Of a DNA stretch of 64,000 nucleotides, positions 1 to 8,453 are shown in pieces. Within the stretch, counting starts at the first letter, position 1. Every line of letters starts with the position of its first letter. Source of the DNA: Candidatus Arcticimaribacter sp. (GTDB taxonomy: Bacteria; Bacteroidota; Bacteroidia; Flavobacteriales; Flavobacteriaceae). The stretch is from NCBI GenBank assembly GCA_002708445.1, contig PAOB01000006.1, positions 32,156-96,155 on the forward strand. Direction: 5' to 3'. Made by a program: the position numbers and the translations under genes. The notes under the pieces were generated by a model. It was not told where the DNA came from. It did no database searches and saw nothing but the letters and a program-made list of their open reading frames with translations.

Positions 1-73
1 TAAGTGCATTCCAAAGATTTTCTTTTGTTGTTTTAAAAATTTCTTTACGTTGAAGGATTGTTTTTTCTTTCAT
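1..73 (-). CDS. partial ORF, N-terminus only; possible SRPBCC/START-like protein
   Basis: Reading the minus strand from the ATG at 73, an open frame of 24 codons runs off the left edge. It begins MKEKTILQRKEIF and continues with KTTKENLWNAL. The pattern of a short beta-strand followed by a helix with W.AL resembles the first strand and helix of AHSA1/SRPBCC proteins, but 24 residues are too few for an assignment. It would be divergent from rpmB. No TAnnTTTG box is visible for it in bases 74-250. What else it could be: a chance frame. Confidence 0.35.
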   Translation of the reverse strand, partial: MKEKTILQRKEIFKTTKENLWNAL

Positions 74-255
74 AAAAGACGAGGTTAAATTGATGTAAGA
101 ATATTTGAGTTGTTTGTGGTTGAAAAATGAAGATATTATTTTTTTGCTAAATTCTTTTTTTCGTTCCTACTTTAATGTTTTATAAATAATCCTAACAACA
201 GAAGCCTTTGTTATTTAAATCCAAAAAGTCTTTTGAAATTTGATTAGAAACTATT

Positions 256-284
256 TTGTTACTCCATAAAAAACACTAAATTTG
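256..284 (+). promoter_or_regulatory. Bacteroidota-type promoter for the rpmB operon
   Basis: TTG at 256-258 is followed after 18 bases by TAAATTTG at 277-284. This matches the known Bacteroidota -33/-7 arrangement (TTG, about 17-23 bases, TAnnTTTG). The expected transcript start is near base 288, giving a leader of about 30 bases before the rpmB ATG at 321. It is the most complete promoter match I found in the window. Confidence 0.7.
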
Positions 285-320
285 CATCCTGTTTTAAAAG
301 AACATTTAAAGTCTAGAATT

Positions 321-557
321 ATGTCAAGAGTTTGTGAAATAAGTGGAAAAAGAGCAATGTTCGGTAACAATGTTTCTAAAGCCATCAACAAAACGAAACG
401 CCGTTTTGAGGTTAACCTCATCAAGAAGCGTTTTTTTATCCCTGAAGAAGACAAGTGGATTACATTGAAAGTTACTGCTTCTGTATTAAAAACAATTAAT
501 AGAAAAGGAATTTCTGCAGTTTTGAAAGAAGCTAGAGCAAAAGGAAAATCCATCTAA
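321..557 (+). CDS. rpmB: 50S ribosomal protein L28 (bL28)
   Basis: The 78-residue product is a large-subunit ribosomal protein. It opens MSRVCEISGKRAMFGNNVS, the typical bL28 start, and has the basic KTKRRFEVNL stretch. A longer frame upstream (from 282) is open, but the ATG at 321 gives the family's usual N-terminus and lies below the promoter at 256-284. Only one Cys (C5) is present, so this is the zinc-free form. It is followed after 11 bases by rpmG and then a DUF4295 gene, the usual flavobacterial order. Confidence 0.95.
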   Translation: MSRVCEISGKRAMFGNNVSKAINKTKRRFEVNLIKKRFFIPEEDKWITLKVTASVLKTINRKGISAVLKEARAKGKSI

Positions 558-568
558 AATAGTAGATC

Positions 569-751
569 ATGGCAAAAAAAGGAAACCGTGTACAAGTGAT
601 ACTTGAATGTACTGAACACAAAGATTCTGGAAAACCAGGAACTTCTCGTTATATTACAACGAAAAATAAAAAGAATACACCAGATCGACTGGAGATCAAG
701 AAATTCAATCCGATTTTAAAGAAAATGACTGTTCATAAAGAAATTAAATAA
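569..751 (+). CDS. rpmG: 50S ribosomal protein L33 (bL33), zinc-free form
   Basis: This is a 60-residue large-subunit ribosomal protein. The start [18 protein letters not shown] and the end [10 protein letters not shown] are characteristic of Bacteroidota bL33. There is one Cys only (C14), so the CxxC pairs of zinc-binding bL33 are absent. It lies between rpmB and a DUF4295 gene, with a 2-base gap to the latter, and is surely cotranscribed with them. Confidence 0.95.
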   Translation: MAKKGNRVQVILECTEHKDSGKPGTSRYITTKNKKNTPDRLEIKKFNPILKKMTVHKEIK

Positions 752-753
752 CC

Positions 754-906
754 ATGGCAAAGAAATCAGTAGCTACCCTTCAAACGGGATCAAAAAGACT
801 TACCAAAGTAATAAAAATGGTAAAGAAAGGTGACGCCAAAAGTTATTCTTTCGTAGAAACTATTACTGCACCAGACCTTGTTAATGACTGGTTAAGTAAA
901 CACTAA
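754..906 (+). CDS. DUF4295 family small protein
   Basis: This 50-residue basic protein starts MAKKSVATLQTGSKRLTK and ends VNDWLSKH. Such proteins follow rpmG in Bacteroidota and are grouped as DUF4295. Their role is unknown; the position and the basic composition suggest a ribosome-associated protein, which is inference. The start codon is 2 bases after the rpmG stop, so translation is probably coupled. Confidence 0.9.
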   Translation: MAKKSVATLQTGSKRLTKVIKMVKKGDAKSYSFVETITAPDLVNDWLSKH

Positions 907-928
907 TTAGAATACGAGTATTCAATCC

Positions 929-962
929 AAAAAAAAGCTACTTTTACAGTAGCTTTTTTTAT
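929..962 (+). terminator. intrinsic terminator-like hairpin between the ribosomal genes and ftsY
   Basis: The arms GCTACT and AGTAGC (937-942 and 948-953) flank a five-base loop. A-runs on the left and T-runs on the right extend the pairing and give a U-tract. It follows the DUF4295 stop by about 25 bases and ends about 12 bases before the ftsY ATG. It may end or attenuate the ribosomal-protein transcript, lowering ftsY expression relative to rpmB-rpmG. Confidence 0.75.
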
Positions 963-973
963 TTAACAACTTC

Positions 974-1927
974 ATGAGTTTATTAAAATCATTGTTTTCT
1001 GGGGATCAAGAAAAAAACTTGAATAAGGGCCTAGAACAAACTCGAAAATCTTTTTTCTCAAAACTTGGAACAGCCATAGCCGGAAAATCAACGGTAGATG
1101 TTGATTTGTTGGATGATTTAGAAGAAGTTTTAGTTACGTCAGATGTTGGAGTTACAACGACTCTGAAGATCATCGAAGCTATTGAAGCGCGCGTAGCCAA
1201 AGATCGCTACCTGGGAACTAAGGAATTGAGTTTAATTTTGAAAGAGGAAATTTCGGGAATATTAAATCCACAACAACCCGAGAAACCTTTTTCTTTTTCA
1301 GACACGTTTGCGCATCAGCCCCATGTCATTATGGTAGTTGGAGTAAATGGTGTTGGGAAAACAACAACTATTGGCAAGCTAGCGCATCATTTCAAAAATG
1401 CCGGTAAAAAGGTGGTGCTTGGTGCTGCAGATACTTTTAGAGCAGGTGCAATAGATCAACTGCAAGTTTGGGCAGATAGATCTGATGTTTCCCTAGTGAA
1501 ACAACAAATGGGAAGTGACCCAGCATCAGTAGCATTCGACACCCTTGAATCTGCAAAAAAACAAAAAGCTAATGTTGTCCTAATAGACACTGCAGGACGT
1601 CTTCACAATAAAGTGAATTTGATGAATGAACTTTCAAAAGTTAAGAAAGTTATGGATCGGGTGGTGCCCGATGCTCCCCATGAAGTTATTTTAGTTTTAG
1701 ATGGATCAACAGGTCAAAATGCTTTTGAGCAAGCGAAACAATTTACGCAAGCAACAGAAGTTACCTCATTAGCAATTACCAAACTCGATGGAACTGCAAA
1801 AGGTGGAGTTGTTCTTGGAATTTCAGATGCTTTCAAGATCCCAGTTAAATTTATTGGAGTAGGCGAAGGGATTGATGATATTCAACTTTTTGATGTAGAA
1901 TCTTTTTTACACTCTTTTTTTAATTAA
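974..1927 (+). CDS. ftsY: signal recognition particle receptor FtsY
   Basis: This SRP GTPase docks ribosome-SRP complexes at the membrane for co-translational insertion. It has 317 residues, with an N domain at about 1-100 and a G domain after it: G1 GVNGVGKTTT (123-132), DTFRAGA near 153, DTAGR (205-209) and TKLDGTAKGG (269-278). It lacks the long acidic A domain of E. coli FtsY, as in other Bacteroidota. A terminator-like hairpin lies between it and the ribosomal genes; the hydrolase gene follows after 6 bases. Its partner YidC is encoded at 13447. Confidence 0.96.
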   Translation: MSLLKSLFSGDQEKNLNKGLEQTRKSFFSKLGTAIAGKSTVDVDLLDDLEEVLVTSDVGVTTTLKIIEAIEARVAKDRYLGTKELSLILKEEISGILNPQQPEKPFSFSDTFAHQPHVIMVVGVNGVGKTTTIGKLAHHFKNAGKKVVLGAADTFRAGAIDQLQVWADRSDVSLVKQQMGSDPASVAFDTLESAKKQKANVVLIDTAGRLHNKVNLMNELSKVKKVMDRVVPDAPHEVILVLDGSTGQNAFEQAKQFTQATEVTSLAITKLDGTAKGGVVLGISDAFKIPVKFIGVGEGIDDIQLFDVESFLHSFFN

Positions 1928-1933
1928 CATCAG

Positions 1934-2926
1934 ATGATGAAAAAAAATCTTAAAAATATTATTGGTCTTTTTGGAATCGGATTTATCATTTTTTTTAGTG
2001 GGCCAAAAGTAGCTGAGCCTAATTTAAATCAAGAGGCACCGTCTGTTCCTCAGAACCTTTTAGAGTTGAATGATTGGATCACAGCTCGTGAACTAAAAGT
2101 TAAAGGATTGAAAGAAGGAAATGAATCCCGAATTGAGTTCTACGATTCGATACCTCAAAAAACAAAATACAGTGTTTTGTATTTACATGGTTTTTCTGCA
2201 AGTTCAGAAGAGGGAGCCCCTTTTCATCAAAACATAGCCAAACATTTTAAAGCAAATTTGTATTTACCTCGTTTATCTGGACATGGAATAGATAATGAAA
2301 GTCCATTGGAAGAGTTTACTGGAGATCAATATATAGCCAGTGCATTAGAAGCACTAGAAGTTGCAAAAACCCTGGGAGAACAGGTTATTCTTTTGGGAAC
2401 TTCAAATGGTGGAGCACTGAGTCTTTTATTAGGAGATGACCCAGAGGTTGTAATCATTGGATTGTATTCTCCCAACATCAGAATCAAAAATCCACTAACA
2501 GGAATCGGAACCTTACCTTGGGGACTAGAAATAGTAACCTCTGCTTTAGGCACAGATTATCATATTATGCAAGATGTAGTCTCTCCAAAAGAACAATTTT
2601 GGACCACACGATACCATATCAAAGCAATAACTCACGTCCAAAAATTACTCGAAGTAGCGATGATTCCCGAAACCTTTGAAAAAATAAAGAAACCTGTTTT
2701 TATGGGGTATTATTACAAGGATGAAGTAAACCAAGACGATGTTGTTTCTGTGGACGCAATGATAGAAATGTTTGATCAGTTGGGGACTTCGACCACACAA
2801 AAAGAGAAAATGGCTTTTCCTAAATCAGGGGATCACGTAATGACATCATACATTACAAGTAAAGATGTTGAAGGGGTTACCAAAGAAAGTATCCGTTTTT
2901 TTGAAACCCACTTAGCTGTTAAATAA
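1934..2926 (+). CDS. alpha/beta hydrolase, membrane-anchored or secreted
   Basis: The 330-residue protein has an N-terminal hydrophobic segment (about 8-23), no lipobox, and an alpha/beta-hydrolase fold. Visible elements are the oxyanion-strand LYLHGFSAS (83-90), the nucleophile elbow GTSNGG with Ser157, and a late His in SGDHVMTS (about 298). The Asp of the triad is probably in the DEVNQDD stretch. It sits between ftsY and rimO with gaps of 6 and 3 bases, so it is in that operon. The substrate is unknown; a carboxylesterase or monoglyceride-lipase-like activity is likely. Confidence 0.85.
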   Translation: MMKKNLKNIIGLFGIGFIIFFSGPKVAEPNLNQEAPSVPQNLLELNDWITARELKVKGLKEGNESRIEFYDSIPQKTKYSVLYLHGFSASSEEGAPFHQNIAKHFKANLYLPRLSGHGIDNESPLEEFTGDQYIASALEALEVAKTLGEQVILLGTSNGGALSLLLGDDPEVVIIGLYSPNIRIKNPLTGIGTLPWGLEIVTSALGTDYHIMQDVVSPKEQFWTTRYHIKAITHVQKLLEVAMIPETFEKIKKPVFMGYYYKDEVNQDDVVSVDAMIEMFDQLGTSTTQKEKMAFPKSGDHVMTSYITSKDVEGVTKESIRFFETHLAVK

Positions 2927-2929
2927 AAT

Positions 2930-4231
2930 ATGCGAACAAAAAATTCTACTAAAAATAAAATCAATGTAATAACCCTTGGTTGTTCCAAAAACATTTACGA
3001 TTCTGAAGTTTTGATGGGGCAACTCAAAGCCAACAATAAAGAAGTTGTCCATGAAGAAGACGGCAACATAGTTGTCATTAATACATGTGGTTTTATTGAT
3101 AACGCCAAGGAAGAATCTGTAAATACAATTTTGGAAAATATTCAGAGAAAAGAAGCTGGAGAAATTGATAAGGTTTTTGTGACAGGTTGTTTGAGTGAGC
3201 GTTACAAACCTGACCTTGTAGAAGAAATCCCTGATGTTGACCAATATTTTGGAACCAGTGAATTACCTCAATTGTTGGCTGCATTAGAAGCCGACTACAA
3301 ACACGAACTTCTTGGAGAAAGAATCACAACAACTCCAAAAAATTTTGCATATTTCAAGATTTCAGAAGGTTGTGATAGACCTTGTTCATTTTGTGCAATC
3401 CCTTTGATGCGTGGGAAACATCGTTCAACACCTATTGAAGATTTAGTAAAACAAGCTGAGTCCCTAGCAAGTGATGGAGTTAAAGAACTGATCTTAATTG
3501 CTCAGGATTTGACTTATTATGGTTTGGATATTTACAAAAAAAGGAATTTAGCAGAGCTATTGCGAGCCTTGGTTGAGGTCGAGGGGATAGAATGGATTAG
3601 AATGCACTATGCTTTTCCTACTGGGTTTCCTCTTGATGTGTTGGAGGTTATGAAATCCGAGCCCAAAGTATGTAATTATTTAGATATTCCCTTACAGCAT
3701 ATTTCAGATGATATTTTGAAATCCATGAGAAGGGGTACTACCAAAGAGAAAACCACAAAACTTCTCAAAGAATTCAGAAAACATGTCCCTGGAATTACCA
3801 TACGAACCAGTCTTATTGTAGGTTATCCGGGCGAAACTTTAGAACATTTTGAAGAATTAAAAGCTTGGGTTAAAGAAATGCGTTTTGAACGTTTGGGATG
3901 TTTTACCTACAGCCATGAAGAAAACACACATGCACATCAATTGGTTGACGATGTTCTCGAAGAGGAAAAACAAAGAAGGTTTTCTGAAATAATGGATATT
4001 CAGTCGCAAATTTCTTGGGAACTAAATCAGGAAAAGGTTGGAAAAACCTACCGATGCGTAATCGACCGAAAAGAGGGGAACTTTTTTGTAGGTCGTTCTG
4101 AGATGGATTCACCAGATGTTGATAATGAAGTTTTGGTTGATGCAACAAAGTTTTACCTCAAACACGGAGAGTACGTGAACCTTACCATCATCGAGGCAGC
4201 CGATTTTGATCTCTATGCCGAACCAGCATAG
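2930..4231 (+). CDS. rimO: ribosomal protein uS12 methylthiotransferase RimO
   Basis: This radical-SAM enzyme adds a methylthio group to an Asp of ribosomal protein S12. It has 433 residues: an N-terminal UPF0004 domain with cluster cysteines C18 (TLGCSKN), C53 (NTCGF) and C87 (VTGCLS); the radical-SAM CxxxCxxC motif at C148/C152/C155 in CDRPCSFCAIP; and a C-terminal TRAM-like region. It is the last gene of the rpmB/ftsY cluster and converges with the M14 peptidase gene, 6 bases apart. Confidence 0.95.
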   Translation: MRTKNSTKNKINVITLGCSKNIYDSEVLMGQLKANNKEVVHEEDGNIVVINTCGFIDNAKEESVNTILENIQRKEAGEIDKVFVTGCLSERYKPDLVEEIPDVDQYFGTSELPQLLAALEADYKHELLGERITTTPKNFAYFKISEGCDRPCSFCAIPLMRGKHRSTPIEDLVKQAESLASDGVKELILIAQDLTYYGLDIYKKRNLAELLRALVEVEGIEWIRMHYAFPTGFPLDVLEVMKSEPKVCNYLDIPLQHISDDILKSMRRGTTKEKTTKLLKEFRKHVPGITIRTSLIVGYPGETLEHFEELKAWVKEMRFERLGCFTYSHEENTHAHQLVDDVLEEEKQRRFSEIMDIQSQISWELNQEKVGKTYRCVIDRKEGNFFVGRSEMDSPDVDNEVLVDATKFYLKHGEYVNLTIIEAADFDLYAEPA

Positions 4232-4237
4232 TGTTTA

Positions 4238-6688
4238 TTAGTGAAATACTGCGTTTACCATCCAGAGTTTACCGTTTTCCCAAAATCCTCGATACAACGG
4301 ATTGTCCACGATGTAAACAACACTTCCCTTACCTAGGTATTCCATGCCAAAAATCAATGACTCACTTTGGCGTTCAATGGCTTTGGCGCCACTAAAACCA
4401 GCTAAGGGTTTTGACCCCTCTGGAAGCTTTCCTACCGTCCCTTCACTTAAAAGTTGGTAGGAAGTAGCACTGTTTTTTAAACTGTAATAGTTTTTATCAT
4501 AACCAAAAGCTAAGGGATGAGTAGTATCAATATTTACAGAATAAATACTTCCATAAATTGCTGAACTAATACTTTTTCTTTCCATTTCTCCAAAAGGCAC
4601 AAACTCATCTTTTTCATCGTTTGTACTCTTGATTTTTAAATCAAAAGATTTGTGATTAGAAAATGTTCTAACTGCTGATCCTAAAGCGACAAGGCGCCCC
4701 CCATTTTTTATCCATTTCAAAATCTCAGAATCATCATCAGAAAAAAGATTGTAATATCCTGGCGGGAGTATCAGAACATCAAATTTGTCTAGATTACGAT
4801 CGTTCAATCGGTTTAAATTAATTTGAGTAATGGGATATTTTAATTGTTGTTCGAAAAAATGCCAAATTTCTCCATAACCTTGTGGGTTTGAGTTGTCACT
4901 CTTTATGAGTCCCACTCTTTTTTGTGGAATAAATTCCATCAGGCTTGATCCTAAATCTATGCCGCGATCAGAAAACCCTGAAGCTAGAGCGGTTAGATTT
5001 TGGTTGTTTTCCAAAGCAATTTTTCGGATTGTTTTATCAAATTCATCAATGGTTTTATTTTCTCCTTTTAATATGAAAAGACTTCCCTCTGCCCACCGTT
5101 TTCCTCCATTGTCAAGGGGTTTTAGGTTGTAACGAACTCTAATTTTCTCTTTCAGTAATGCGGCTAAGAATTTCCCATCTTCGATACTTCTCCAAGCTGT
5201 TGCATATGCGTAGGCATTGATTATTGGAAGGTTAACAACAGCTTTTTCTTTAGATGGAGCTGTGTTTGATATTTTTTGTTGACTTGCAACCGCTTTTAGT
5301 CCGTATGCATAGGGTAAAGACCAGGAGGTAATGTCATAGGTAACCGAGTCTGAAAGTTGAGTTTTGGGCTCAAACAAAGCTTGAATCAGTTTACCTTTTT
5401 TACCTCGACCATTCAATATTACTGCATCGGGTTCAAAGGAAATTGTAGAGTTTTTTTGGCTTTCATAATCCCATCCTTTGATATTTACTTTGGCTTTTGG
5501 ATGTTCATAGGGGATATGATGAGTATCCAGTAGTTCTTTTAGTTTAGCTATTTTATCCAAATCTCCTTTTAAGGCATACGTTGCATATTTTACGTTATTA
5601 TTTTGGAAATATTTTTTAAACTCATCATTGAGTAGTTTGGAGTTTTTACTGGCAGTCTCGACTGTTGAAAGTCCTGTGGTGTAGTGGTGATTAATACGAT
5701 CTTTTAAGGTTAAATTATCTCCAATTTTATTTTTTATGCTCAAGCCCGCTCGACCACTTCCTCCTTGTTCGTAGGTCATTCCAATTGCTCCATGAAACAT
5801 TGGGTAAGTGTCTCCATAGCCTGGATAAAGAAGATCAAAAACTTCTTTTGTAAAGTAAGACCATCCTTCTCTATCAAAATAAAGTGCATGATTTTTTCCA
5901 ATTGTGTGTTGAAATTCTCTTTGAAAATCTGTGATGATTTCGTGGAAAGGCTCAACGGCTGGTGCAAAGTAATAGGGACTATCAACACCTTGTTCATGAA
6001 AGTCAACATGAATATGAGGATACCATTTATGGTATTCTTTTAGGCGTTGCTGGGTTTCTTTTTGAGTTACCCATGCCCAATCTCTGTTGAGATCAAAATA
6101 ATAGTGGTTGTATCTACCGCTGGGCCAATCTTCATAATGTTCATTGGCAATGGGCGAGTTGTCAAAAGGAGTGCTTTTTACTTGGTTGTACCAGTTTACA
6201 TAGCGGTCACGTCCATCAGGATTGATAGAAGGATCCATAATAACTATTGTGTTTTGTAACCAATCAGATTTTTGAGTGATCAGCGTGTAAATTGTTTTCA
6301 TTGCAGCTTCAGTACCAACAGCCTCATTTCCGTGGACGTTGTAACTCAACCAAACAATACTTTTTGGATTCAAAGTGGATGCACTTCCATTTTTTAAACC
6401 CGATTCAACGAGGTGGTTTTCTTTAATCTCTTCGAGATTAGACAAATTTTCTGAACTTGAGATTGTTGCTAATTGTAACTCTCTTCCTTCATATGTTGTG
6501 CCATAAGACGAAAGATTGACTTGCTCAGAAGTAGAGGCGATGGCTTTGAAGTACGAAACAACTTGGTGATGTCTGGTAAATTGTGTTCCCAATTCGTATC
6601 CCAGAAATTCACTTGGGGAAGGTATGTTTTGGGAAATTAAGGGCTGAGATAATAGTGCAATAAGCAAGCTAATAACTAAATTTTTCAT
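4238..6688 (-). CDS. secreted M14 family zinc carboxypeptidase with C-terminal GATase1-like domain
   Basis: The 816-residue protein has a Sec signal peptide (about 1-20, ending LISQ). The M14 domain (about 25-330) shows the zinc ligands H119/E122 in NVHGNEAVG and H231 in HVDFHEQG, substrate-binding NPDGRDRY near 157, and probable catalytic E307 in MTYEQGG. The C-terminal part (about 595-690) looks like a class I glutamine-amidotransferase-like fold (VGLIKSDNS, FDVLILPPGYY, GGRLVALGS), common in Bacteroidota M14 proteins and probably non-catalytic. No type IX secretion C-terminal domain is seen. It is divergent from bshC. Confidence 0.92.
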   Translation of the reverse strand: MKNLVISLLIALLSQPLISQNIPSPSEFLGYELGTQFTRHHQVVSYFKAIASTSEQVNLSSYGTTYEGRELQLATISSSENLSNLEEIKENHLVESGLKNGSASTLNPKSIVWLSYNVHGNEAVGTEAAMKTIYTLITQKSDWLQNTIVIMDPSINPDGRDRYVNWYNQVKSTPFDNSPIANEHYEDWPSGRYNHYYFDLNRDWAWVTQKETQQRLKEYHKWYPHIHVDFHEQGVDSPYYFAPAVEPFHEIITDFQREFQHTIGKNHALYFDREGWSYFTKEVFDLLYPGYGDTYPMFHGAIGMTYEQGGSGRAGLSIKNKIGDNLTLKDRINHHYTTGLSTVETASKNSKLLNDEFKKYFQNNNVKYATYALKGDLDKIAKLKELLDTHHIPYEHPKAKVNIKGWDYESQKNSTISFEPDAVILNGRGKKGKLIQALFEPKTQLSDSVTYDITSWSLPYAYGLKAVASQQKISNTAPSKEKAVVNLPIINAYAYATAWRSIEDGKFLAALLKEKIRVRYNLKPLDNGGKRWAEGSLFILKGENKTIDEFDKTIRKIALENNQNLTALASGFSDRGIDLGSSLMEFIPQKRVGLIKSDNSNPQGYGEIWHFFEQQLKYPITQINLNRLNDRNLDKFDVLILPPGYYNLFSDDDSEILKWIKNGGRLVALGSAVRTFSNHKSFDLKIKSTNDEKDEFVPFGEMERKSISSAIYGSIYSVNIDTTHPLAFGYDKNYYSLKNSATSYQLLSEGTVGKLPEGSKPLAGFSGAKAIERQSESLIFGMEYLGKGSVVYIVDNPLYRGFWENGKLWMVNAVFH

Positions 6689-6695
6689 GTTATGA

Positions 6696-6710
6696 ACGTT
6701 TCGGAAACGT
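6696..6710. repeat. perfect 15-base palindrome upstream of the M14 peptidase
   Basis: ACGTTTC-G-GAAACGT is a perfect 7+1+7 palindrome starting 8 bases upstream of the peptidase ATG. It overlaps the leader or promoter end of that gene and could be an operator or an RNA hairpin. No regulator for it is recognised here. Confidence 0.4.
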
Positions 6711-6765
6711 AAAGATAAAATTTATCCGATATTTTTATATTTACTTGATAAGGAATATCTTTACG
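6708..6765. promoter_or_regulatory. divergent promoter-like boxes between the M14 peptidase and bshC
   Basis: TATCTTTACG occurs at 6756-6765 on the plus strand and, as its exact reverse complement CGTAAAGATA, at 6708-6717. TATCTTTA differs by one base from the -7 consensus TAnnTTTG. The boxes sit 16 bases before the bshC ATG (6782) and 19 bases before the peptidase ATG (6688). They look like paired divergent -7 elements; no clear TTG -33 is seen for either. Confidence 0.4.
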
Positions 6766-6781
6766 AATACCAAAATGCCTT

Positions 6782-8392
6782 ATGCGATCTCAACAAATTT
6801 CTTATCGAAATTCAGGTTATGTATCCAAAATCATCTGTGATCTGTTTGAAGGAAATAAACAGTTAAGTCAATTTTACGGAGAAACTCCTGAGATTGAAAA
6901 ATTCAAAAAGCAATTTTTAGAAAAACAGAAGACTTTTACAAAAAAGAAGAGAAAAGTTTTGGTTGATTCACTTACAAGCCAATATGACACTCTTTTATTG
7001 AAGGATAGTTTGGTGTATCAAAACATCAAAAATATTTCACTGAATAATACTTTCACAGTTACAACAGGGCATCAACTCAATTTGATGACTGGTCCTTTGT
7101 ATTTTTTATTTAAAATAATTAGCACCATCAATTTATGTAAAAAGTTAAAAATAGCGTATCCAGAATCTAATTTTGTTCCTGTTTATTGGATGGCAACTGA
7201 GGATCATGATTTTGATGAAATTTCTTTTTTTAATTTCAATAGAAAGAATTTCAAATGGAATCGAAATAAAGCAGGAGCGGTTGGTAAATTTCCTCTTGAT
7301 GGTATTGAGTCTTTGTTTTCTGTGTTTGAAAATAACTTAGGCTCTTCTTCAACTGCACAAGAGATTAAAGAGTTGATTCGAATAAGCTATTTATCCTCAA
7401 AAACTCTGGCAGAGGCGACCAGAAAACTTGTTCATAGGTTATTTAATTCAGAGGGTTTGGTTATTCTAGATGGTGATGATCGTGCCTTGAAAATGGAATT
7501 TGCTCCCAAAATAAAAGAAGAACTGCAGTCCAGTAGCTGCGAGATTCATGTAAACAAAACCATTAGTAAATTACAAACTGATTATGATTCCTCTTATTTA
7601 CCACAGGTAAATCCCAGACAAATCAATTTATTTTATTTAACGGCAAAGGATCGATTGCGACTTATTCGAACAGCAACAGGCTTTACCGATGTAGATAAAA
7701 CAATGTCATGGACTGCTGAAGAATTACTTCAAGAGGTCGAGAACACTCCAGAACGCTTTTCACCCAATGTATTGATCCGTCCATTGTATCAAGAAACTAT
7801 TTTGCCCAACTTGTGTTATGTTGGAGGCGGTGGGGAGCTGGCTTATTGGTTGGAACTTAAGTCGTATTTTGAATCTCAAAAAGTTTTATTTCCAATTTTG
7901 TTGCACAGAAATGCAGTGGTTTTAGTTCCCAAAAAAATTGCTAAAAAAATTGATAATATGCAGATGTCACCGTTGGATTTTTTCTTAAAGCGTCCTTCAC
8001 TGATCAACAAAAAAGTCCGACAAATCAGTAACATCGATTTGGATCTTCAATATTTAAAGAAAACCTTAGAAACTCAATTCTATTCATTAGAAAAGCTAGT
8101 AATTGAGACCGATGCTTCTTTTGAAGGTGTTGTAAAAGCACAGAAAACGAAACAGTTCAAGGGTATTGATCGTCTAGAAAAACGCTTGTTAAAAGCTCAG
8201 AAGCGAAAGTTAGCAGATCAAGTACAAAGACTACTAGTACTTCATGACATACTTTTTCCAAATGAAACTTTGCAAGAGCGGACCGTTAATTTTTCAGAGT
8301 TTTATCTTCAATACGGAAGCGAATTGTTGTCGATTCTATCCAAAAACCTCGATCCTTTATCCTTCAAATTTGATTGGATTATTTTAGACTAA
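6782..8392 (+). CDS. bshC: bacillithiol biosynthesis cysteine-adding enzyme BshC
   Basis: BshC joins cysteine to GlcN-malate in the last step of bacillithiol synthesis. The 536-residue product has the family's hallmarks: TTGHQLNLMTGPLYF, VPVYWMATEDHDFDEI, and the late VGGGGELAYWLELK. A coiled-coil segment lies around 430-490 (KGIDRLEKRLLKAQKRKL). It is divergent from the M14 gene. Its presence predicts that bshA and bshB homologues lie elsewhere in the genome. Confidence 0.93.
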   Translation: MRSQQISYRNSGYVSKIICDLFEGNKQLSQFYGETPEIEKFKKQFLEKQKTFTKKKRKVLVDSLTSQYDTLLLKDSLVYQNIKNISLNNTFTVTTGHQLNLMTGPLYFLFKIISTINLCKKLKIAYPESNFVPVYWMATEDHDFDEISFFNFNRKNFKWNRNKAGAVGKFPLDGIESLFSVFENNLGSSSTAQEIKELIRISYLSSKTLAEATRKLVHRLFNSEGLVILDGDDRALKMEFAPKIKEELQSSSCEIHVNKTISKLQTDYDSSYLPQVNPRQINLFYLTAKDRLRLIRTATGFTDVDKTMSWTAEELLQEVENTPERFSPNVLIRPLYQETILPNLCYVGGGGELAYWLELKSYFESQKVLFPILLHRNAVVLVPKKIAKKIDNMQMSPLDFFLKRPSLINKKVRQISNIDLDLQYLKKTLETQFYSLEKLVIETDASFEGVVKAQKTKQFKGIDRLEKRLLKAQKRKLADQVQRLLVLHDILFPNETLQERTVNFSEFYLQYGSELLSILSKNLDPLSFKFDWIILD

Positions 8393-8423
8393 TTCTTTTG
8401 CTAAAAAATCGTTAGAGCTTTTA

Positions 8424-8450
8424 TTGAACGAAGATTAAGTTGTATTTTTG
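8424..8450 (+). promoter_or_regulatory. guaA promoter, apparently leaderless
   Basis: TATTTTTG at 8443-8450 fits TAnnTTTG exactly. TTG at 8424-8426 lies 16 bases upstream of it, one short of the usual spacing. The guaA ATG begins at 8454, only 3 bases after the box, so the expected transcript start falls on or beside the start codon. Confidence 0.55.
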
Positions 8451-8453
8451 GAT

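Noticed and set aside
251-553. A 100-residue minus-strand frame opposite rpmB
   Set aside because: It is the antisense shadow of a ribosomal protein gene and has no promoter or homology that I can see.
8448-8453. TTG start two codons before guaA
   Set aside because: The TTG is the end of the TATTTTTG promoter box; the ATG at 8454 gives the standard N-terminus.
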